Assembly: GCA_002336815.1 (NCBI GenBank)
Contig: DDEU01000048.1
Coordinates: 1-30,319 of the forward strand
Source: Chitinophagaceae bacterium UBA1946
Lineage (GTDB): Bacteria; Bacteroidota; Bacteroidia; Chitinophagales; Chitinophagaceae
DNA: 30,319 nucleotides
Direction: 5' to 3'
Of this stretch, positions 27,002-30,319 are shown piece after piece. The position numbers and the translations under genes are program-made. The first letter of the stretch is position 1. Each line of letters opens with the position of its first letter. Below the pieces are notes generated by a model. It saw nothing but the letters and a program-made list of their open reading frames with translations. It did no database searches and was not told the DNA's origin.

Positions 27002-28474
27002 ATGCAAAAGATCAAAAAGATACTGTTGCGGACGCTGGCTGTCATTATCGGTTGTTATATTTTACTACTGATCCCTTCGTCCGAAAATATTGCGGTTATC
27101 AAACCCGCAGCCCGGCCTTTTGCCTGGAACCAGGATTCCATGTGGCAATTGCTCGAAAATGATTTTGTATCCGCCAAAAAGCAAAGCAAACAACTGAATG
27201 ATTCCCTCATATCCACATTGTTTATTAAAGAAATGGCCCTGTACAAAACAGTCGCTGAGAATAATAAGTTACCGGGCGACCCTGTTTTTGCTGAAATGCT
27301 GCAGCAGTATTTTAAACTGGCGGCATTGATAGCTGCCAATCCCAACCTGAGGGAGGCTTTTATCCAGCATTTCAACAGGGTAAGGAACCTGGTTAAAATG
27401 CAGTCACTCCAATGGGAGATCAACAGCCCGGCAGCCAGGAATACCGTTTACCAGTTATTATATGGAATGAGAGCCGCCGAAGAAGAAGTGCTGTTACAAA
27501 CCGGGAACCTTCCTTTTGCGCCTGCTATGCTGGTGAAAGATGAAGCATCCGCCGCACCGCAGGGTAACCTCTTTGGCATCCCGGTACATAGTGGCGATCT
27601 GTTGGTTTCGAGGGGTGGGGCAGAGGTGTCGGCACTGATATCAAGAGGCAATAATTACCCCGGCAATTTTAGCCATGTTGCACTGCTGTACATAGATGCC
27701 GTTACCAATATCCCTTACCTGGTAGAAGCGCACATTGAAAAGGGCGTGGCCGTATCATCGGCAGAGCAATATATAAAAGATAAGAAATTGCGGTTCATGG
27801 TACTAAGGGCAAGGGCTGATCAGCCTTCCATGATCGCCGATCCCTTACTCCCTCACAAAGCGGCAAAAGCGGCATATGAACAAGCCCTCCGCAGGCATAT
27901 TCCCTATGACTTTAAAATGGATTTCCACGACAGTACTGCCTTGTTCTGCTCAGAAGTGGCATCCCATGCATATGGGCAAATGGGCTTGCAGTTATGGCAG
28001 GCATCTTCTACCATTTCATCGCAGGGAGTGGTGAACTGGCTGAGTGATTTTGGTGTAGAGCATTTTGTAACACAAATGCCCAGCGACCTGGAATACGATC
28101 CGCAGTTAAGCGTGGTGGCTGAGTGGCGAAATCCTGAAACACTCTGGAAAGATCATGTAGACAACGCCGTGATGGACGCTATGCTGGAGCAGGCAGATAA
28201 AGGGAAAACGATTGGGTACAATCATTGGATGCTACCCATAGTAAGAGTAGTGAAAGGCTGGTGCATGATAAAAAATGCTTTTGGAGGCGTAGGAATTATT
28301 CCCGAAGGCATGAGTGCTACAAGAGCGTTGAAGAATCAGCGTTTTGTGTGGATGTATAAGATGGTAAAGGATAAAACGCTGGCGATGGCAGAACAATTTA
28401 AAAATACCAATGGTTATCTTCCGCCTTACTGGCAACTGGTGTCAATGGCAAAAAGAGCGGCAACTGATCTTTAA
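27002..28474 (+). CDS. YiiX-like permuted papain-fold cysteine peptidase, membrane-anchored
   Basis: A 490-residue protein with an N-terminal membrane segment at about residues 9-25 and the rest probably extracytoplasmic. The catalytic region is at about 190-325: G-D-L-L-V-S-R, then F-S-H-V-A-L with H225, L-V-E-A-H with E242, and L-F-C-S-E-V-A-S-H-A-Y with C316. Histidine before cysteine is the circularly permuted NlpC/P60 order of the YiiX/YebB group (peptidase family C92 type). Substrates of this group are poorly known; peptide or lipid amide bonds are both possible. The helical region 45-170 and the C-terminal 150 residues are unassigned. It is divergent from the giant gene and convergent with ytxJ, seven bases away. 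The ATG at 27002 gives a normal N-terminal anchor. Confidence 0.75.
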   Translation: MQKIKKILLRTLAVIIGCYILLLIPSSENIAVIKPAARPFAWNQDSMWQLLENDFVSAKKQSKQLNDSLISTLFIKEMALYKTVAENNKLPGDPVFAEMLQQYFKLAALIAANPNLREAFIQHFNRVRNLVKMQSLQWEINSPAARNTVYQLLYGMRAAEEEVLLQTGNLPFAPAMLVKDEASAAPQGNLFGIPVHSGDLLVSRGGAEVSALISRGNNYPGNFSHVALLYIDAVTNIPYLVEAHIEKGVAVSSAEQYIKDKKLRFMVLRARADQPSMIADPLLPHKAAKAAYEQALRRHIPYDFKMDFHDSTALFCSEVASHAYGQMGLQLWQASSTISSQGVVNWLSDFGVEHFVTQMPSDLEYDPQLSVVAEWRNPETLWKDHVDNAVMDAMLEQADKGKTIGYNHWMLPIVRVVKGWCMIKNAFGGVGIIPEGMSATRALKNQRFVWMYKMVKDKTLAMAEQFKNTNGYLPPYWQLVSMAKRAATDL

Positions 28475-28481
28475 TGATAGT

Positions 28482-28817
28482 TTAGGCCCGTTCCAGTTGT
28501 TCAGCGAGATCGTCCATGCTGATGCCGGAATGACTTTCATCGTACACGCATTCCCCGTTCTTTATCAGGAGCAGCTGCGGCGATTCGTGGTACACGTCAA
28601 AATCCCCGGCAATTTTATCCGAGATAGTACGGTGTTTGATGAGATCAAGAAAATAAAAATCAACATTCGCAGGCGCTGCACTTCTTTCCAGCCGGCTTTT
28701 GGCCACACTGCTGATAGAGCAACGGGTGCTGTGTTTGAAGATCACCTGTGGTTTTTCCGCAGATTTTTCTTTGATGATTTGTAATTGGGAGGGTTCGGTT
28801 AACTCGATCCAGTTCAT
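28482..28817 (-). CDS. ytxJ: YtxJ-family bacillithiol-system redox protein (monothiol bacilliredoxin)
   Basis: A 111-residue thioredoxin-fold protein of the cytoplasm. The start M-N-W-I-E-L-T, the strand V-I-F-K-H-S-T-R-C-S-I-S with the redox cysteine at residue 33, and S-P-Q with the cis-proline near residue 80 are typical of YtxJ. The active site is monothiol: no second cysteine lies at the C-x-x-C position, although C90 is present further on. YtxJ-type proteins are thought to remove bacillithiol from protein thiols in Bacillota and Bacteroidota. I chose the ATG at 28817; a longer frame from 28859 overlaps the stop region of the small upstream lipoprotein gene and adds non-family residues. 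It follows that gene after 11 bases, so both share a transcript. Confidence 0.85.
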   Translation of the reverse strand: MNWIELTEPSQLQIIKEKSAEKPQVIFKHSTRCSISSVAKSRLERSAAPANVDFYFLDLIKHRTISDKIAGDFDVYHESPQLLLIKNGECVYDESHSGISMDDLAEQLERA

Positions 28818-28828
28818 GAAAACTTGGT

Positions 28829-28942
28829 TTAGTGGAGGATGTTCTCTGTCATAGGACAACCGGTTTTTCTGCTTGGTCCGCAGGAACTCAGCATAGCAAC
28901 GCCAGTGATGATCAGGAGGGCGATAAGAATGACTTTTTTCAT
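28829..28942 (-). CDS. Small lipoprotein of 37 residues upstream of ytxJ
   Basis: An ATG at 28942 opens a 38-codon frame ending in TAA at 28829-28831. Residues 1-20 are a textbook lipoprotein signal: M-K-K, a hydrophobic core and the lipobox L-S-S-C with C21. The mature peptide is only 17 residues, CGPSRKTGCPMTENILH, and has a second cysteine at residue 29. A good Bacteroidota promoter lies 34 bases upstream, and an A-rich stretch precedes the ATG. ytxJ begins 11 bases after the stop. I do not know its function. The lipobox, promoter and tight linkage make it a real gene rather than chance. A redox or thiol-related role is only a guess from the neighbour and the free cysteine. Confidence 0.75.
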   Translation of the reverse strand: MKKVILIALLIITGVAMLSSCGPSRKTGCPMTENILH

Positions 28943-28975
28943 TTTACTTTTTTTGTTTTTTGACAGCTTCCGGGG

Positions 28976-29007
28976 CAAATATAATAAACCATTTGCAAAC
29001 GGATAAA
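28976..29007 (-). promoter_or_regulatory. Promoter of the small lipoprotein-ytxJ operon
   Basis: On the minus strand TTTA (29007-29004), a 20-base spacer and TATATTTG (28983-28976) follow the Bacteroidota pattern; the -7 element is a perfect TAnnTTTG. The start codon lies about 34 bases downstream, giving a short leader. Confidence 0.6.
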
Positions 29008-29047
29008 GAGGCCACAGGTTTTAACGTAATTTTCAGTCGTTCCAGTA

Positions 29048-29076
29048 TATAGGAACCTATAAAACGCCGGCCGGCG
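29048..29076. repeat. Two adjacent perfect palindromes
   Basis: TATAGG-AA-CCTATA at 29048-29061 and CGCCGG-CCGGCG at 29065-29076 stand three bases apart. They lie about 40-70 bases upstream of the lipoprotein-ytxJ promoter. The second is strikingly GC-rich for this AT-rich spacer. They could be protein-binding sites; the sequence alone does not show a function. Confidence 0.5.
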
Positions 29077-29454
29077 CTCGTGCCAGGAATTGCTCACAAG
29101 CAGTTGCTAAACCTGTCCGCTACAGCAAAAGATCCATCAGCAACCAGCATTCTGCAGCGATGTTGTTTTTTATGATATGACGCATTTCTGAAAATCATGC
29201 AGCATATTCACATTGTTGAAAAAAATATTTTACTAAAGCAGGGGCTTTTGAAAAAATATCTTACTTTACAGCTTCTCCGTCCTCGTCCTTATCAAAACTT
29301 AACTTTTGCCGGCACAATGCATTCCATTGATACCATTTCATACGATTGCATTTGGTATAAAAGCTTAAATTCAGAAATAAAATGGGGTCCGTTCATAAGA
29401 AAATTTTATCCCGGATTAACTTATCATTAAATACACTTTTCCGCTCGCCGGTTG

Positions 29455-29486
29455 TTTGGCAGTTTTTTGTTTTTTACCTAATCTTG
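29455..29486 (+). promoter_or_regulatory. Promoter of the last gene
   Basis: TTTG (29455-29458), a 20-base T-rich spacer and TAATCTTG (29479-29486) match the Bacteroidota -33/-7 pattern with one mismatch. It would start transcription near 29493, ahead of both possible start codons of the secreted-protein gene. Confidence 0.55.
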
Positions 29487-29556
29487 CAACCGTTTATACA
29501 ATCCCATTAATATATAATAATTTTACCACCACTCTTTTACACTCAAATATTGATAT

Positions 29557-30319
29557 ATGCTTGATTCTACACACACTACCACCGGACAACACTCAATTAG
29601 CGATTCCCGGTCACCTATGAGAAATCGGGTCTGCAAAATTATTTTACCAATCTTGGGACTGCTTTTAAGTGTGCAGGGAATTTGGGCACAAACTTCAGTT
29701 CAAAATTTTGGCACTGCAACCGGGGCTCATACCAGTACTACAGGTTCAGCTGCATTCCTTCCCAATCCAACTTCAGGAACAACATGGGCAAGGGCAGGCG
29801 GTTCAGGCTCTGTAAATCTCGTTACGGCTTCGAACCCTTTAGGCACAGCTGGGGCGTATGTTAGAGGGGTGGCGAGTTCCACCGGTGCAGTAGACAAATT
29901 TTCTCCATGGGTTGCATATACCGGAGGTACAGAGTTTTACACTTCTTTTAAAGTGTTATTTGGTGATGCTTCTGCAGGAAGTACAGCCACTTCGGGTGTC
30001 TGGACCTACAATCAGGGTGCAGGTGCGATGTATTCTGATGCAAATGATTTTGCCGGTGCCCAGGTCTTTACCCGCCTGATCTTTACCTATGGAACCGGTG
30101 GTGCCATAGCATTATCATACAGAAACGGGTCTACCGCAAGTTCAACCGCCGGGTTAACAACAACATCTTTAAGTTCAGCTACTATTTATACCATTGAAAT
30201 CGTTGGTAATAATAAAACCAGCGGAACAATCAACTATACCTATGCTGGTGGCGCTCAATCAGTAGCAGTTCAAAAGTTCGATCTTTATTTAAACGGCAGT
30301 TTAATCGGTGATGATTTAT
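29557..30319 (+). CDS. Secreted surface protein, N-terminal part (runs off the window)
   Basis: The frame is open from the ATG at 29557 to the window end, about 254 residues. A second ATG at 29617 (residue 21) gives a cleaner signal peptide: M-R-N-R, a hydrophobic core and the cleavage motif I-W-A-Q. So 29617 may be the true start. The mature part is rich in Thr, Ser, Gly and Ala with few charged residues, beginning T-S-V-Q-N-F-G and continuing as beta-strand-like text with Y-T-G-G-T-E-F-Y and T-I-E-I-V-G-N-N. This matches the N-terminal region of large T9SS-exported Bacteroidota surface proteins that often carry repeats or sorting domains downstream. The end lies outside the window, so the family cannot be fixed. 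A good promoter lies 71 bases before the first ATG. Confidence 0.75.
   Translation, partial: MLDSTHTTTGQHSISDSRSPMRNRVCKIILPILGLLLSVQGIWAQTSVQNFGTATGAHTSTTGSAAFLPNPTSGTTWARAGGSGSVNLVTASNPLGTAGAYVRGVASSTGAVDKFSPWVAYTGGTEFYTSFKVLFGDASAGSTATSGVWTYNQGAGAMYSDANDFAGAQVFTRLIFTYGTGGAIALSYRNGSTASSTAGLTTTSLSSATIYTIEIVGNNKTSGTINYTYAGGAQSVAVQKFDLYLNGSLIGDDL

Larger units (their letters stand above)
28943..29556. other. Intergenic region before the last gene
   Basis: This 614-base stretch lies between two divergent genes. It holds the lipoprotein/ytxJ promoter (28976-29007), two adjacent perfect palindromes (29048-29076), a short AAAGC-AGGG-GCTTT hairpin at 29235-29248 and the promoter of the last gene (29455-29486). 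A 77-codon plus-strand frame at 29197-29430 has no leader, family motif or start context and is not called. No RNA gene was recognised. Confidence 0.55.

Noticed and set aside
29197..29430. 77-codon plus-strand open frame in the last intergenic region
   Set aside because: Composition and start context do not look like a gene, and it crosses a hairpin; no recognisable domain.

Overview
The window looks like chromosomal DNA of a Bacteroidota bacterium, most likely a Chitinophagaceae-type soil or aquatic polymer degrader. Four things support this: a SusC/SusD outer-membrane uptake pair with surface TIG lipoproteins, a giant secreted protein ending in a gliding-motility/CHU_C (type IX secretion, type B sorting) domain, a YtxJ-type bacilliredoxin, and promoter-like elements of the TTTG-N19/20-TAnnTTTG kind with few purine-rich ribosome binding sites. 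The family placement is inference from gene style; no rRNA or tRNA marker is present.

Layout. Positions 1-2062 (+) hold the end of a ThuA-like gene, a small isoprenylcysteine-methyltransferase-family membrane protein and a DoxX-like membrane protein with an extra C-terminal domain. Positions 2480-11592 (+) are a compact polysaccharide utilisation locus: SusC, SusD, two TIG-repeat surface lipoproteins and a clan GH-A type glycoside hydrolase lipoprotein. After a 371-base spacer comes uronate isomerase uxaC (11964-13364, +). Facing it on the minus strand are the three oxidative pentose phosphate genes gnd, zwf and pgl (17273 down to 13393). Next on the minus strand is a 9-kb gene (26512 down to 17480) for a 3010-residue secreted protein with 27 tandem 52-residue repeats. 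Divergent from it is a permuted papain-fold (YiiX-like) peptidase (27002-28474, +). A minus-strand pair follows: a 37-residue lipoprotein and the bacilliredoxin YtxJ (28942 down to 28482). The window ends inside a new secreted-protein gene (from 29557, +).

How the genes may work together. The PUL would bind a glycan at the surface (TIG lipoproteins, SusD), cut it (GH) and import it (SusC). UxaC would take free hexuronates into central metabolism, and gnd/zwf/pgl make NADPH and pentose phosphate. A uronic-acid-containing substrate is a plausible but unproven link. No PUL regulator (HTCS, SusR, ECF sigma/anti-sigma) lies in the window.

Points most worth a second look: the exact 52-residue register and higher-order structure of the 27-unit array; a previously easy-to-miss 37-residue lipoprotein 11 bases upstream of ytxJ under a good promoter; a nested palindrome overlapping the presumed gnd promoter; the forced TTG start of zwf; and hairpins inside the PUL and before uxaC.
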